In this document: in pieces, positions 10,901-22,520 of the stretch | Layout of the letters: every line of letters starts with the position of its first letter | How positions within the stretch are numbered: the stretch's first letter is position 1 | Made by a program: the position numbers and the translations under genes | Notes under the pieces: generated by a model | Database searches by the model: none | What the model was told of the DNA's origin: nothing | What the model saw: the letters and a program-made list of their open reading frames with translations, nothing else | Assembly: GCF_000471905.2 (NCBI RefSeq) | Contig: NW_006500351.1 | Span: 3,951,066-4,015,065, forward strand | Source: Amborella trichopoda | Taxonomy: Eukaryota; Streptophyta; Magnoliopsida; Amborellales; Amborellaceae | Length of the DNA: 64,000 nt | Direction: 5' to 3'

Positions 10901-12478
10901 TTCTTCTGGAGGGTCAGAGCTAGGTGGGGTAGTGGACTGCTGGGGTCGGCGCGTTGTACTGGCAAGTCGATCTATAGGGGCTTAGCAATCCCCGACTAGA
11001 CGCGAGTCTTGTATGCGGACCGTGTGAGGACCGGTTGTTGACATTGTTGGGACCATAATTTCTTGACAGCTTGGTCGATGGTAACCACCGAGCAATGTTC
11101 TTGGACTTGTTCAGGTTATGGGATCCAAAGAGGGAAAAAGGGGTTGTGAGACAGGAGGCCATCAACAGTGACAATCTCAACTGCCTTAGGAGCCTCTCTA
11201 GTCAGGAGCTGCTCTCTCCTGCTTAATCTTGAGGCTACAATAGACTCCACTCTAGAATTGAGCTTGAGATTTTGACTGCCCCATCTTTATTGAGCATGCG
11301 AGGGCTTTGTCTATCAGCTGAAGCAGAGAGTGAGGTCCAAGGATAGAGGGTAATATGTGTTGTTTCCTTGGAGACTGTAGGCTTTTGTCTAACATTAGGA
11401 CAATGCCCTGAATTCCTTTGTGAGGTCCGGGTGCATGGCTGACCAGAGGCGGCTGACTCAAGATGGTACTCTTAGGGAAAACCTTTGAGCACCAAGTCTC
11501 GAGGTGTTTGCTTGGCGAATGAAGGGTGACAGAAGAAGGAAATAGCTCGCGACTCCGCCTGAGTCAGGATCAGAGAGGAACCTGCAAAGCTGGCGAGTTT
11601 GCACCTTTAGAGTTAACCGTCTGGGTGCTTGGGGGTCAGCTCGGGCTCGATCAGCTGGTTCGAACTTAAGAGGCCGAGACCTACGAGCATGTGTCTATGA
11701 GGGACCGGGTAGGAGCTTATCTCTCACAGGGTGAAGCTGTGTGTGCTGAGAGGGAGAACGAAGTAGTCGACCCTCGTGTGCCCGAGTCAGCGCAGAATTG
11801 GCATTGCCCTGAGCTGTAGGATGCAGATGCATGGCGCGTGGAGGGTTCAGCCCGAGAATACCTAGCCTTGGACTCGAGCTCAAGGCAGCATGAAAGTTAC
11901 CCCAAGATGTGGCTCAAGTGGATGGACCACGAGCCTTTAGGTGTGTGTGAGAAATGGAGACCCCAAGATCTCCGCCTCAGCGTGTCGAGGCTCTAGGCAT
12001 AGAGGTTCGGGGTGGTGAAGGAGTATGGGGAGTGGCCTTGCGGCGACCCTTAGGAGCGATGACAACCTGCTTTCCTTTCGCCAAAGCGGACAGGGCAGCC
12101 TTTTGGCGTACATTAGCAATGTGACTGGCAAGTGTCAATAGCAAAGTGTGTGCTGTGGGTGGTAGCAAATGTGCTACCGATGTGAAGGGCCCTCTACAAG
12201 GACTAGAAGTTAGGAGTTAGGGACTTGCAAGTCCCTTCTCGCACCAATCCAGGAAAGAACCTGAGAGCCGGACAGAGAATTCTGACCCAAAAGGAGTGTA
12301 GGGAACGAGGCTTAAGAAGCTCACTTCCCCGAGACGGTCACGAGTACGGGGATGAGAGAATCCCCAACTTGGATAAACATGTTGAATAACTCAGATGCCA
12401 TGGAAGGCAGTGCAGAAAATAAAAAGGTGATAGTGATCAAGCAAGATCGAACAGACGAAGGGGTAGCAAGTCCCCAAT
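10901..12478 (-). other. Retrotransposon 5' leader and possible N-terminal gag remnants
   Basis: This lies between the primer-binding site and the recognisable gag domain. The minus strand has short Pro/Ser/Arg-rich ORFs (12168-11977, 11883-11695, 11180-10920), one with SHIANVRQKAALSALAKGKQ. They may be a decayed N-terminal extension of gag, but I recognise no domain. The rest looks like untranslated leader. Confidence 0.45.
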
Positions 12479-12488
12479 GGAGTCGCCA
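12479..12488 (-). other. Primer-binding site, tRNA-Arg type
   Basis: On the minus strand TGGCGACTCC is the complement of the 3' end (GGAGTCGCCA) of a plant tRNA-Arg. It is followed by ATTGGGGACTTG, the phrase common after the primer site of Ogre/Tat elements. It marks the inner end of the 5' LTR and fixes the direction of the element. Confidence 0.7.
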
Positions 12489-12994
12489 AACTAGTCGGAT
12501 GCCTCGATCTCGCCTCCTCGGATCTGGGTGATCGGGTCATACGTGTCTCGGGTTTGGAAGACCCGAAACTGAGATCACTCTCTCAGGAACCTTGCTCACA
12601 AAACAAAGGTAGGTGCCCAATTAGTGAGAGAGAAATTTTAAATGTGAGGTGGGGACCAATCTCATATGGGTCCGTGACTTACTCGAGCTGATTCATGCGG
12701 GCGACCTCTTAGATCATGACGAAAAGCTCCCCAACTGCTTCAGCTGATTTGAAGTCGCTTCCCTTGACTTGAAATCTCCTTGTTTTCTATGAAGCACTAT
12801 CATGGTTAATTTGCAAGACAAGTGGGCCAAAGGACCCACCCTTGTCTTAGGGCAATTCACATTCATATGGTAGAGAATATGAGAAGTTAAGGTGATGAAG
12901 AAGAGGGCTTGAATAAAGAGAGAAAAGAGAAGAGGACTTGACAAGGGGACGAGACTAGCATGATAGCTGGATCAGTACAGTGACCAACTAGGAG

Positions 12995-13165
12995 TGGTAG
13001 CAAGACAGGCACCGTAACTCAGACCAGCACGATGGCAATACTACTCAAAACCAAAGCCGATATGACTGTCCTAATCTGTGTGGCAGCAAGATGGGCATGG
13101 TGCTCAGGACCAGTACGATAGCAATACTGCTCGACAGCCAGACCACTATGACAGTGGTAGACTGA
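12995..13165. repeat. About 86-bp tandem repeat in the LTR
   Basis: TGGTAGCAAGACAGGC at 12995 recurs as TGGCAGCAAGATGGGC at 13081, followed in both by CAG.ACCAG.ACGAT.GCAATACT. There are about two imperfect copies. Confidence 0.6.
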
Positions 13166-13369
13166 GTCTGTCCTTTAGTCAAGCGAGAAGAGAATAAAAG
13201 AGAAGAAAAGAGAATGAAGAGAAGACACGAGAAGACGAAGGAGGAAGGTCCTGGCGGCATTAGGCATCACCACCTGCAGTCGTGGAGTAACAGTGTCATG
13301 CCCCCTGAACGGCGCTAGACACTATTGCTCACGGCGAAAGGGCGAGCAGTGAACTGCATATGACATTAG

Positions 13370-13775
13370 CCATCACCGTTAGCAACACGAGAAGGCAGCA
13401 TGACCCTTCGCTAGTGGTGAGAGGTATCACCGTCTGCGATAGGCAAGGGCAGGCACAGGAAGGTTGCGGACGATGATAGGTATCACCGCTACCCTTCGCG
13501 GGCGGCGATAGGCACAAGGCACAAGAGAAGGCTGTGGACAGCTATAGGTACAAAGCACACGAAAGAAGCTTGCAGATGGCGATAGGTACAGAGCGCACGA
13601 AAGAAGCTTGCAGACGGCAATAAACATTGTCGCGACCCTTCGCGGGCGGCGATAGGCATCACCATCTGCGATAGGCAAGAAACAGGATGAGACCCCTGCG
13701 GGCGGCGATGGGCAGCGCCGTCTGCAACCCGTGAGAAGAGAGAAAGATGGTTCATGGTCGGCGATACACATCGTC
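13370..13775. repeat. Degenerate minisatellite with GGCGATAGGCA core in U5
   Basis: The core GGCGATAGGCA/GATAGGTAC appears about nine times at irregular 40-60 bp steps, with GAAAGAAGCTTGCAGA and CCTTCGCGGGCGGCGATAGG repeated nearly exactly. The same GATAG core occurs in the 3' repeat zone (1.1-1.35 and 2.4-2.6 kb). Confidence 0.6.
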
Positions 13776-13899
13776 ATGAGCGAACCATGTTAAGGGAAAA
13801 AGACGAACAAAGAGAAGGAGACTGAGGTTTGCGCATAGCGCTGCCATCGCCGTGCACGACCTGCGAAGTCACAGGAGGGGGAAAGCAGAAAGAGGCATG

Positions 13900-13946
13900 C
13901 ACGACACTACCACTGTCGTGCATGGCACGACACTACCACTGTCGTG
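13900..13946. repeat. Tandem pair of short hairpin-forming sequences, 26-bp period
   Basis: Two exact 21-bp copies at 13900-13920 and 13926-13946 each have arms CACGACA and TGTCGTG around CTACCAC, so each can fold as a 7-bp stem. Confidence 0.8.
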
Positions 13947-14205
13947 CATGGCCTCTGAGAAAGACTTAGACAAAGAGGAAGTAGAAGGAGAGAGAGAAGA
14001 AGAGAGAAAAGAAAACCAGAGAGAGAAGAAGGGAAGAGAGGGAATATACCTTGAAGGTGAGAGGGGTACAATTCTAAACTCTCTCTCCTCTCTTTCTCCA
14101 AAGAAGAAACGTGGCCCAACTCATGCCCTTGAAAGAGAATTTTTATTAATCGAAAGAGTCTCTGTGTGTCCAAAAAGAGAGCCCGTTTACAATGAGAGGT
14201 AGTGT

Positions 14206-14214
14206 CTATTTATA
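14206..14214 (-). promoter_or_regulatory. LTR TATA box
   Basis: TATAAATAG on the minus strand, inside the symmetric GTCTATTTATAGAC. It stands about 60 bp upstream of AATAAA (14147-14142), the spacing expected from U3 TATA to the poly(A) signal in R of a plant LTR. Confidence 0.65.
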
Positions 14215-14450
14215 GACTAGAGTTGAAACGTGGGCGGATCACCCAAAACTAACCCTAATTGACAATAATTATAATTTATCAAAATTAAGAAAAATAAGAA
14301 AATAGGTTGCAAAAGGATTGATTTGCCCCTATCTAACAATTGGGGAAATTCGAAAACATTCCCTGCTGAGAACTTGCGACGCTCTTGATTCTTCTTGAAC
14401 GATCCATTGACGATCCGGCATCCGAATGAACAAAAGATGATTGCCATCGT

Positions 14451-15350
14451 GTAGGGCTTGATGCTATGTTTATTTTGATATTAATTTTAAGTCATGAATC
14501 GTATTTTAAAGGCATAATCACATAACTTAAAATTTGAATAGATCTTGAAAAATTTCGATTGATAGTGCATCTTCATGTTGATGTTTTTCTTCGACTTCTT
14601 CACTGTACACTGAGCATGTTACCACGATCGTGTTGCGACAAACGGAACCCGATTTGACACTCGAACGAAGTTTTGGGCAATCTTGAACTTTGGCTGGAAT
14701 CTGAATTCTGATGACCGAAAATTATAGTTACTTTGACGCCTTCGTGTATGAAATCCGACTGTCCAGTGTGTATGGGGTTCGGGCCAACGATAGCCCTAGA
14801 CCTTACGCACGTGATGGAACTAGTCTTATATCGATCCGATACGTGAACATCGTGATTTGGTAGCTCGAACGAGACGTGTCGCTGCTGATTTTTCTACAAC
14901 TTTCTTCATGGATCAGCAACTTCTCTTCAGCTTTTCTCTGTACTTGGGTGTTGTCGTGGGGCGTGCCACAGATCGAAACGTTCGTCTTGACGAGACGAAC
15001 AAGCTTACAAAATTTGAGCCCAATTCGACTAGGGACGAATGAGATATGAGTATCACAAGTCACTATTCGTGACTATCCCTTTAGTGGAGATTACTTGTAG
15101 GGTGGCCGCACGGGAATAGTGTGCAGCCTCTCCTGTTTTGGTCCTCCGCGCATAACTTCTTCTTGGAGTGTCCATTAAAGCTGAAATTTGACCCCCTGAA
15201 GGTTTTCAACTATGCCGGATCCAATGGTGGTGGTCTCATAGTAGTTTGATGTACCAAAAATATAGTTCTAGTAATAGGGGTCCGTTTCAGGGTGCTAGAG
15301 ACTGATTCTACCGAAACTGTTTCTCGGTTTGCACTGCCTTAGAGATGTTG
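14451..15350. other. Unassigned; LTR-like non-coding sequence
   Basis: No coding domain is seen. It may contain the rest of the left element's U3 and/or flanking LTR sequence of another element. The boundary with the copia remnant near 15350 is not sharp. Confidence 0.35.
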
Positions 15351-17560
15351 GAACGCGACAAATCATTGCAGGAGACATTTTGGAGTCCTTATGAAGATCT
15401 TGACCTATTCTTGGGCCATTCTGAGACTCTCAAAATTTCCACTGGGACCCATGGTGCTCAAAAATATCTTCAAACAGCTTGCTCGTTTCATTTTAAATCA
15501 TATGCCATATTCGAATTCTAGTGCTTCACCATATGAAAGTTAGAAAGATAGGAAACCTCATCTAGATTTTCTTAAGGTTTGGGGATGTGTAGCCATGGTA
15601 AGGCTCCCTGACCTTAAGAGGGCCAAACTTGGACTTAGATCAATAAAGTGTGTTTTTGTGGGCTATGCTGAGCACAACAAAGCCTATAGATTTCTGAACC
15701 TAGAGTCAAATGTAATCATAGAGTCCAGGGATGCAAAATTTTTTTAACACACATTTATTGGTGAGCAGGATAATGAATATGAAGCTCGACATTGTAAACG
15801 TAAAATTGGTGAACATGAAAACCCTGAGTACTTAGAACCCAGAAGAAGTACAAGAATCATAAATCCAATTGACTTTGGTCTTGACTTCTAAATGTATCTT
15901 TTGAAAGAAGATCCTAAAACTTTTAAAGATGTCATGTCCGCATGTGACGCTTCATTTTTGGAGGAAGGCAGTCAACGATGAAATGACATCAATACGGGAG
16001 AATGACACTTGGATATTTGTTGATTTAGCTCCTAGTGTTAAGCCTTTGGGATGTAAATAGATTTTCAAGAAGAAAATAAAGTCGAATGGTACCATTAAAA
16101 AATATAAAGCAATATTGGTTGAGAAAGGATTTAACGAAAAGGAAGGTGATGATTTCTTTGATACCTATGCACCAGTTGCTCGTGTAGCTACCATTCGAGT
16201 TCTCATAGCATTGGCCTCAATTCACCATCTAGAGATTCATCAGATGGATGTCAAAACAGTTTTTCTCTATGGTGAACTAGATGGTGAAATTTATGTTGAG
16301 AAACTAGAGGGATTTGTCCTTAAGGGACAAGAGTACGAAGTTTGTAAACTTGTAAAATCCTTATATGGTTTGAAGCAAGCACCCAAGTAATGGCATGAAA
16401 AATTCAATAGAATTGTTACTTCACATGGATTTCAGATCAGTGATTCTGATACATGTGTTTACGTCAGAGGTTATGATAGTGCAGTAGTTATGATTTGCAT
16501 ATATGTAGATGATATGCTCATAGCAATACTGCTTGCATTAAGGACACAAATAAGTTATTGTCTTCTGAATTTAATATGAAAGACATGGGACTAACTGATG
16601 TGATACTTGGAATTAAATAGTGAAACAACCGACTGGGTATGTTTTAACCCAGAGCCACTATATAGAGAAAGTGCTCAAAAGGTTTGATCACTTTGATTCC
16701 AAGCCAGACTCAATCCCTTTTGATGCTCACATTAAACTCAGAATAGACCATGAAGGTCATGTTTCCCAATTGGACTATGTCAGAGTCATTGGATGTATAA
16801 TGTATGTAATGTCATGCACTAGACCAGATATAGCCTTTGTTGTGGGTAAACTGAGTAGATATACTAGTAATCCAGGTCAAGAGTATCAGAATGCAGTCTA
16901 TAGGGTACTGAGATATCTCAAAGGAACCATAGACTATGGCCTACATTATGTATTATGGATTGGGGAAAATCCATGTCTACTAGCGGATTGATCTTCACTT
17001 ATGGTAGGGGTGCTTCCAAGAAGAAAATTTGTATCTCCAAATCCACAATGGAATCAGAGTTAATAGCCTTAGAAGTCGCTAGTAAAGAGGTTGAGTGGTT
17101 AAGGAACTTGTTGGTAGACGTACCACTTGTCTCTGGACCCACGTCTGCAGTCTCAATTCGATGTGATTGTGAAGCGGCAGTATACTGAGCGAAAAGAAAA
17201 ATTTATCTTAGAAAATCCAGATATATTCGCTTGAGGCACGTCAATTGAGACTTCTGTTGGAAGATGGAGTTATTTCAGTACTTCATTTTCGCTCAAACCA
17301 GAACGTGGCAGATCCATTAACCAAAGGCCTTGCAAGGAACCAAGTTTGGAAGACAACGAGAGGGATGAGATTGATGCCTATTAGTATTTTCCATAGTGTG
17401 GGGGAACCCTACCGAAGGACAAGTTGGTACCGAGTCCAAGGTTCAAAGGGAAAACAAGTCACTCATGTGATGTCTGATGGATGTTTTTACCAAATTTTAT
17501 TTAATGAAAATTTATTAATTTCTGCTTCATCCCTGCTATTGGTACAATTATTGCAATGAG
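15350..17560 (+). pseudogene. Ty1/copia pol remnant: integrase C-terminus, reverse transcriptase, RNase H
   Basis: The order is an integrase-end segment (15480-15750: PHLDFLKVWGCVAMVRLPD, then CVFVGYAEHNKAYRFL), a linker with EPRRSTRI, RT (16115-16600: FDTYAPVARVATIRVLIALA, SLYGLKQAPK, catalytic IYVDDMLIA near 16498), the RT end (16620-16975: [20 protein letters not shown]) and RNase H (16960-17390: ISKSTMESELIALEVASKE, then NQNVADPLTKGLARN). Stops at 15538, 15746, 15889, 16058, 16388 and others, plus frameshifts near 16540 and 16965, show it is dead. Gag, protease and the integrase core are missing, so the 5' half is lost. Confidence 0.9.
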
Positions 17561-18180
17561 TAGAGAGGTTGAGCATGGTTCTTAATGATTCCATTTTCCT
17601 AGATGATATAAGGCCTAGGCTGGGATGTGGTGCTGCAAAGCATCTTCCATGAACTCACCTATATGAGTGTGGAAGAGGAGGCCGCTTCCTATAGGAACTA
17701 GGCATTCCCTAGAGCGTTCATGAAAACCACGAAGAGCGCAGGGCCTTTAATTCACAAGCCTTTTAGAAAATCACAGCTTTTGAAAGGAAATATGTGGTAT
17801 ATGGGAGGTTTATCTTTTATTGACATAGTTCAAGATTCATCCACTCACTATCTTGATAAGTGTTTTGTATAATACTATGTAGAGGTTCAAGTTTGAATAA
17901 CACCTTTACTTATGTATTTTTTTTCCTGATCTTACTTCTTTTCTTCCCATCTGGTAGGTTTTTGAAACTTGTGGGGATTGTTAATTTCTATTTAAAAAAA
18001 TTTGGAGTTTCAAAATCCTTTTTAATGTTAATATTGATGATGGTCCATCGTGCTCTTTTGGTATGCATGGACCACCACTTCTTCCTCCCACCTTTTATTT
18101 GTTTTCTATTTGTTGCTTGGTCATGATTACCTCACCTCTTTGCCCTTATGGGGACAAATGTCCATGTACTTGGCAATACA
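17561..18180 (+). other. 3' flank of the copia remnant, no gene
   Basis: Non-coding sequence follows the copia RNase H. A GTGTGGGGGAACC purine-rich stretch at 17395-17408 could relate to the polypurine tract, but no LTR pair can be shown. Beyond about 17.85 kb it is T-rich with no recognisable gene. Confidence 0.4.
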
Positions 18181-18195
18181 CATTATCTATACGTC

Positions 18196-18232
18196 TCTCT
18201 CTCTCTATCTCTCTCTCTCTCTCTCTCTCTTC
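18196..18232. repeat. (CT)n microsatellite
   Basis: A nearly pure CT run with a single interruption. Confidence 0.9.
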
Positions 18233-18497
18233 TTGTAGCTATTTTATTTGTTAATATCTTCTTAATGTTTCATTTTCTTTTAAGTAAGATCAGTTTAGTT
18301 GTTATGTTTTTAGAGAGTTTTTTGATTATGCAACTCAGAAACTCTAATTGTTTATAATCTAGCTGTATCTTGAGGGTGTGTTTACCAGATACCATACTAC
18401 ATCTCAGTTTTGTATAGGGTAGGAGATGATCAACACTTCGAATAAAGCAAACTCATCTCATTCCTCCAAATCTCGATCTTTATTGCCACTTTGTTTA

Positions 18498-18706
18498 ACC
18501 TCTGAATCTTGTTCCAATTCCTACAGGAATCCGATTGCTACTAGGAGTGTTTCATTTTTTTTAGATATAACGTCTGAATCCTGCCCCGATTCCGATGGGA
18601 ATCTGACTAGTACTACGAGTGTTATGTTTTTTTCTGATATAACCTCTGAATCCTGCTCCGATTGTTACAGGAGTCCGATTGGTACCAGGAGCATTCTAGT
18701 ACAATC
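18498..18706. repeat. 72-bp tandem repeat, about 2.9 copies, frame-preserving
   Basis: TCTGAATC starts at 18501, 18573 and 18645, exactly 72 bp apart, followed by TGYTCC and GGAATCYGAYT. Because 72 is a multiple of three, the plus strand keeps an ORF (18426-18764, 112 codons) with a 24-residue repeat (TSESC...). I see no known domain; the open frame is more likely a by-product of the period. Confidence 0.75.
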
Positions 18707-18835
18707 CATTTATCAAGGTCTAAGGGAGGTGCTGCCGAATTTTTCCCAGGATGAGAGTTGGTGATAGGCTTATCAAGTGTAAGTTCCACTTATCATGAAG
18801 AAGTCAGATTTATCGATAGTAAGTTGAGCCATCGG

Positions 18836-19027
18836 TCGTACGTTCAAACTATTGACTCTGTGTTCACACCATCGGTCGTGCGTTCAAAAACTATCGACCG
18901 TGTATTCAAGTCATCAGTTGTGTGTTCAAATTATCGACCTGCATTCAACCTATCGACCGTGCATTCAAGCCATCGGTTGTGTGTTCAAATTATCGACCAT
19001 ACGTTCCAGCTATCGATTGTCTGTTAG
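18836..19027. repeat. About 20-bp minisatellite with alternating sub-units, about 10 copies
   Basis: CATCGGTYGTGYGTTCAAA alternates with CTATCGACCGTGYATTCAA. The two 20-bp types pair as an about 40-bp higher unit. The cores TCGGTCG and CGACCG are partly self-complementary. Confidence 0.8.
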
Positions 19028-19432
19028 GTTTCAACCATGAGTAAGCTATCACTACTACCATAAGCTAACATTCAATCGATATATAATCCAATCTGAGGTT
19101 GATGCCTATATACTACAAACATGTGTTGTAAGATCACCTAACTTGTTGTTAAGATCCTACACATATTGACAGTGACAAAATATCACACTGATGCAATATT
19201 CACTTCCTTTAAAGTGTATACAAGATATACACTTTCTACAACATTTAGATCTCTTAACCTCTCAAAGGTTGTTTTTGAGTTGTGCGGGTGCACAAGACTT
19301 TTGATCCTAGGAGTTCACATACAGTTTTCCAGCTTAAATGAGTACGATAACAATTTCTCCTATTTGGAGTGGACCAAGGATCAAAATCCCATAACAATGG
19401 CCAGACATCATTGCAATGGTTATATACATTAG

Positions 19433-19817
19433 GGTGACGTTTACATAAGCTTGCCTCCTTATACTATAGAGGTAAGAAGTGCTTCTAAATTTTGTCTGAT
19501 AATGTGGTTTTTGTTTAAAAAACTTTACAATGGCTTGAAAATTTATATCCAAACTAGTTATAAAATTGAAACTTCCAAAAATGGTATAGACCAAGCAGAT
19601 CAATAAATACTTGAAAGTCTTGAAAATAGACAGTTCAGATAACTTCTTAGAGGATGTATTTTTTGGACTTGAAATTCTTTTTTTTCATTATATCCATATA
19701 TTTAGGTCCAAATAATCAATTAAAAAGTTTTCCAACTTCGAAACATTCTTTTCTACTGAACTTTTGATGTGTTTCTTACTACTACAATATAAGGTTGCAA
19801 CCTTGTACAAAACATTT
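19433..19817. mobile_element. Divergent member of the 9-bp-TSD MITE superfamily
   Basis: The ends GTTTACATAAGCTTGCCTCC and, inverted, GTTTTGTACAAGGTTGCAAC form imperfect terminal inverted repeats. The inside carries the family signature TTATAAAATTGAAACTTCC...CTTGAAAATAGACAG also seen at 23.1, 30.75, 32.8, 34.9 and 35.4 kb. No clean target-site duplication is seen. Confidence 0.5.
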
Positions 19818-21124
19818 TCCATTATATTGTAAAGGACATACCATGATAAATGCATGTTACGAGTAAAAACAAGTACAGGCGTTTATTTTAGGTATAAAGG
19901 TTAATACATGACATGGTAATGGTAGCTATAATGATTTTCAAAATAAAATGGAGTTCTTATTCTATTCAGGGTAAGACACGTTATATTTGCTAAGTTTTAG
20001 AAGACAACTTTTATGTATGGTGTTAAGATTGGACCACAACCACACTGATGGTCCAATTGTGTTGGCCAATGTTTTGACTAATCTGGTCCAAATAAAAAAC
20101 AAAGATTGGTTGATAGAAGAGAAACTAATCTTTGGTTGGTTCTGATCAGTTAGACCGGCTGCTTTTACCCAAAGGAAAACCAAAAAATTGTTGGGTAATT
20201 TGTTTTATAATATATTTCATATTTGAAACTATTTTGTTATTACATTTGTAGAATTTTGTCTAATTGGTTCTACTAGAGAGACAGGGTTTGATTGGCTAGA
20301 CCATCAACCAGTCTAGTTTGGAAAAATCTTGCTATATTCAAATTAATGCACATATTTTTACGTAAATTTGAGGGGAATTTATCAAAATGTGCTAACCAAA
20401 TGAACTCTTTTAGTATTTTGCATATTCCTTTTTTATTTGATTTCAAAATTTCCAACAAAATACACATAATAACGAGTAGAATAGTTAAAAATAGGTAAAA
20501 TGTTAAGTGTATTTTGATATGTTCCCCCATATTAACGTATGAAAAAAGTTTGTACAACCTTGCACCATTGAAGTAAGGTGCCGCTCAAAATTCATCTAGA
20601 ATAGTGTGTTTCGACGATGGAAAATCCTCCAATTTGAATTCTCTTCAAGGTGTATGGATATGAAGAAAAGAATTTGAAGTTCGTTTTGAAAGAAATTCTA
20701 GTGCAATCTTGCTGGGGAATATATATTTTTTATTTTTCTTCTCTTCAGCCCTTTTTATTTTCTTTTTCTTTTCTTTTGGCAAAGATCACTTACAAGTAGT
20801 CGTATTACAATAATTCTTGCTTCAAAGAAAATAAAACTAATAAATCCAAAATATTACAAACCTTGATGTCATTAAACCAATTTTTTTTAAATAAAAAAAA
20901 TATCCACAATTTTTATGCTTGGGAATATAAAGACAATATAATTAAATATGACAAGAAACAAAAAGAGAGTGCTGGAGGTTACCTCAACCGGGCTTATTAT
21001 AGCCCACACCGAGTCACCACCATCCGATGGCATGGGATCAATTATCAACCTTCAATCTCAATCGGAAAAACAAGTTTAGGTCAAGCCACACCAATAGAAC
21101 ATGAACCCCTTTGATCACAATATC
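19818..21124. other. AT-rich sequence without a recognisable gene
   Basis: Only short, low-complexity ORFs occur. A small perfect stem ATTGGACCA/TGGTCCAAT lies near 20029-20058. Nothing else stands out. Confidence 0.4.
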
Positions 21125-22520
21125 AAACCCTAGGTGAATTCCCTTAGTAACCTAGTTTGAGAGAGATGGATTCTTTCTTTGTTAAACCCTAAAACCCTTA
21201 GCCATAAATCTATAGTTGAGAGATAGGAGAGAGAAGAACTCCATAACCTAAACCCTTAGGTTCTTTCACAATGTGGGAGAGAGAGTGGCGTGTGCCCCCT
21301 TTGTAGGATATGAGAGAGAAATATGGAATTAGGTATAAGAGATAAAGTGTAGAGATTTTTGGGTAGAGATAATCTATTTTTATAGGCTTTGAACAAGATT
21401 AGGGTTTCTTAGGGTTTTCCTTGGCTTGCCTTTTTTTGTGATATTGAATATGAACCATTGATCTTGAGTGACTTGTGGGGTGAAAGATTTGAGTCATGCA
21501 TTCCATAGATAGGCCATCAACATTATGGAAGGCGCATGAACTATTATCCCTATTTTTTAAACCATTTTTCCATCAATAAAAATTAAATAAATTAAATTTA
21601 ATCAAAATATTGTGCATACTATAAAATGGCACAAGTTTACTCAATCTTTCCACAAATTCTTTCAAAGATATACCCAAGTCAATATTTAGTCAATATCTTC
21701 CAACCATATGGCCACATGCCATATCGAAAGAGAATAAGGGTGGGGTGTGCCACCCAAGGGAGGCACTCATGGACCCCACCTTCTAGAAATATGGTGGGTC
21801 CATGTACACAATGGGCCCCCATGGTATTTTTATATTTTTAAAATTAATAAAAGAATTTTAAAATATTATTTGAATATTTAAACCATTGTAAAATCAATAT
21901 CTTTAATGTTATAAATCCAAAAATAATAAATAAAATATCTAGTGGTTCATAAAAATTCAAATAATAATTTTAAAATAATTTCTATCATAAAAAAATACAA
22001 TTAAATTAATTTGATGGGAAAATGATCTACATGGTTTAGGAAATGAATCAACAATCATTGGGCACTCCACCTTCAACTGTGGACTACATACTACACTTGT
22101 ATTATCAAACCGACCCAGTGTTTCCCATGACCCATAGTCCAAGCAGGGGCTCATTAGCGGGTTACCAAAGTCTAGCCGATGAGCCAAGGGGTTGCAATCG
22201 CAGTCTGTGGATTACAGGTCCTCCCTTAGAGACGAATCAATGTCACCTAGACCTGATGCGACCACAGCTCTATGACGCATATATCTCTCGCACATGCATA
22301 CGCTTCACATTGAAAGTGGCTTACTTTCTTTCCCAAACGATCTATCAATATGCAAGCCTTGTGATGGCACTTGGATGAGGCGTTGGTCCCCATCTCTGTA
22401 GGCCACCATCACACACAAGGGTTATACCGTCCCTCGGCTCACTCATTCAGTCATATGCTCCAACCTCATAAAGAGATGACCCATTAGAACCCTTATCAGT
22501 TTGTTCTCTATGCCCAGGTA
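21125..22520 (-). repeat. LTR-like repeat, distant fourth copy of the 50-58 kb family
   Basis: It shows the same block order as the repeats at 52.9-54.5 and 56.9-58.0 kb. First comes a GA-rich part with a reverse TATA-like motif (CCTATAAAAATAG near 21380-21390), then a GC-rich block with repeated GGTGGGTCCATG-like words (21735-21830), then AT-rich sequence, then a mixed block at 22020-22520. It has no coding content. Read as a minus-strand LTR it would be a solo LTR or fragment; the ends are not fixed. Confidence 0.4.

Larger units (their letters stand above)
1..14450 (-). mobile_element. Ty3/gypsy Ogre/Tat-like retrotransposon, gag-protease only, with antisense ORF (3' end outside window)
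   Basis: Read on the minus strand, the order is LTR with TATA box and AATAAA (about 14.4-12.49 kb), tRNA-Arg-type primer site (12488-12479), leader, gag with zinc knuckles, aspartic protease (7942-7211), an antisense ORF on the plus strand (2640-6310), then tandem repeats to the window edge. Long LTRs, a tRNA-Arg primer, an additional ORF that may be antisense, and tandem repeats in the 3' untranslated region are all known for the Ogre/Tat clade. No RT, RNase H or integrase motif is seen where pol should follow the protease, so the copy looks non-autonomous. Both ORFs carry stops and frameshifts. The 3' LTR is not in the window. The right LTR edge is not fixed, because the partner LTR is missing; 14450 is an estimate. 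Confidence 0.75.
12489..14450 (-). repeat. 5' LTR of the Ogre/Tat-like element (right edge estimated)
   Basis: The left edge is set by the primer-binding site. Inside are a minus-strand TATA box (14206-14214) and, about 60 bp downstream, AATAAA (14147-14142). These give a short R region and an unusually long U5 of about 1.6 kb filled with tandem repeats. The right edge cannot be fixed without the second LTR. An LTR near 2 kb or longer fits the Ogre/Tat clade. Confidence 0.55.

Noticed and set aside
18846..19040. Repetitive His/Ser-rich ORFs
   Set aside because: Produced by translation of a 20-bp minisatellite in two frames; not a protein.
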